Shown: piece by piece, positions 17,952-18,215 of the stretch | How positions within the stretch are numbered: position 1 is the stretch's first letter | Layout: each line of letters starts with the position of its first letter | NCBI GenBank assembly: GCA_025399215.1 | Contig: MU621332.1 | Coordinates: 1-18,215 of the forward strand | DNA: 18,215 bases | Reading direction: 5' to 3' | Origin: Globomyces pollinis-pini | Lineage: Eukaryota > Chytridiomycota > Chytridiomycetes > Rhizophydiales > Globomycetaceae | Notes under the pieces: generated by a model | What the model was told of the DNA's origin: nothing | Database searches by the model: none | The model's input: the letters and a program-made list of their open reading frames with translations, nothing else | Position numbers and translations under genes: made by a program

Positions 17952-18215
17952 CGAATTAAACAGTAGAATCCCAAAGTAGAGTCTTTGATAATTATCAATA
18001 AACTCGTATTGAATCAACAAACAACGCGGATTCTATAGTCATCTTGAACTGAGTTGTGAAGAATCAATCAGTTTTTTTTTGATTGATTAGTTGTGAGAAT
18101 GATGGCAAATTACTTTTAACAAAAGCAACTTATAGATTGATCGTACTGACGGTTCTCAACTCGTTAAAGACGCCATACAATCAATCAGTTAGACCAACTG
18201 TAAGTAGAGCACCAT
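17952..18215. other. Right-edge region, possible start of a neighbouring gene
   Basis: AT-rich 3' flank of the glutaredoxin gene. On the plus strand a frame opens after an acceptor-like CTTATAG near 18133 (IDRTDGSQLVKDAIQSIS). On the minus strand an ATG at 18215 opens MVLYLQLV. Both are cut short by the window edge or by stops, so neither is called as a gene. Confidence 0.3.
18062..18088. repeat. 9-bp inverted repeat with a T-rich loop
   Basis: AATCAATCA at 18062-18070 pairs with TGATTGATT at 18080-18088 around a loop that is a G and a run of T. The left arm recurs as CAATCAATCAGTT near 18179. It lies about 110 bp after the glutaredoxin stop and may be in its 3' region. Confidence 0.6.

Noticed and set aside
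1..18215. Reassigned stop codons
   Set aside because: All well-supported genes end at normal stops (TAA, TAG and TGA are all used), and in-frame stops fall within short introns.
1..18215. CRISPR array, bacterial operon, prophage or defence system
   Set aside because: There are no regularly spaced repeats and no ribosome-binding-site-spaced genes. Introns and gene families are eukaryotic throughout.

Overview
The window is nuclear DNA from a fungus. It carries a velvet-domain regulator (a family essentially restricted to fungi), an SH3-RasGEF of the Cdc25/Ste6 type, a CTF4/Mcl1/WDHD1 replisome hub, the NatC catalytic subunit NAA30 and a dithiol glutaredoxin. The DNA is AT-rich, and nearly every gene is split by extremely short GT-AG introns, mostly 21-38 nt. 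That combination, together with these families, suggests an early-diverging (non-Dikarya) lineage, but I cannot name a genus. The exon models below were made by hand by joining reading frames across GT...AG; nothing was aligned by machine.

Layout, left to right. Positions 1-1400 hold a possible C-terminal tail of a + strand gene, a perfect 40-bp palindrome and small unresolved - strand frames. Positions 1690-2554 (-) encode an F-box protein whose C-terminal half looks like the microtubule-binding tip of a dynein heavy chain; this is the most unusual gene here. Positions 2555-3650 contain GC-richer islands open in several frames and one probable but unresolvable coding region. Positions 3860-6934 (-) encode a 958-residue SH3-RasGEF in eight exons. 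Positions 6935-10509 are mostly gene-poor, with inverted repeats and a few doubtful frames. Positions 10510-11345 (+) encode a compact velvet protein, convergent with CTF4 at 11564-15470 (-; 16 exons, about 1137 residues). Positions 15734-16644 (-) encode a membrane-anchored SH3 protein. It is divergent from NAA30 at 16895-17542 (+) across about 250 bp. A glutaredoxin follows at 17598-17951 (+). The right edge holds a hairpin and possibly the start of another gene.

The genes do not form one pathway. There are housekeeping functions (CTF4 in replication and cohesion, NAA30 in N-terminal acetylation, glutaredoxin in redox), signalling functions (RasGEF, SH3 membrane protein) and regulators (velvet, F-box). 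Gene packing is tight on the right (55 bp between NAA30 and glutaredoxin, 218 bp between the velvet and CTF4 stops) and loose in the middle.
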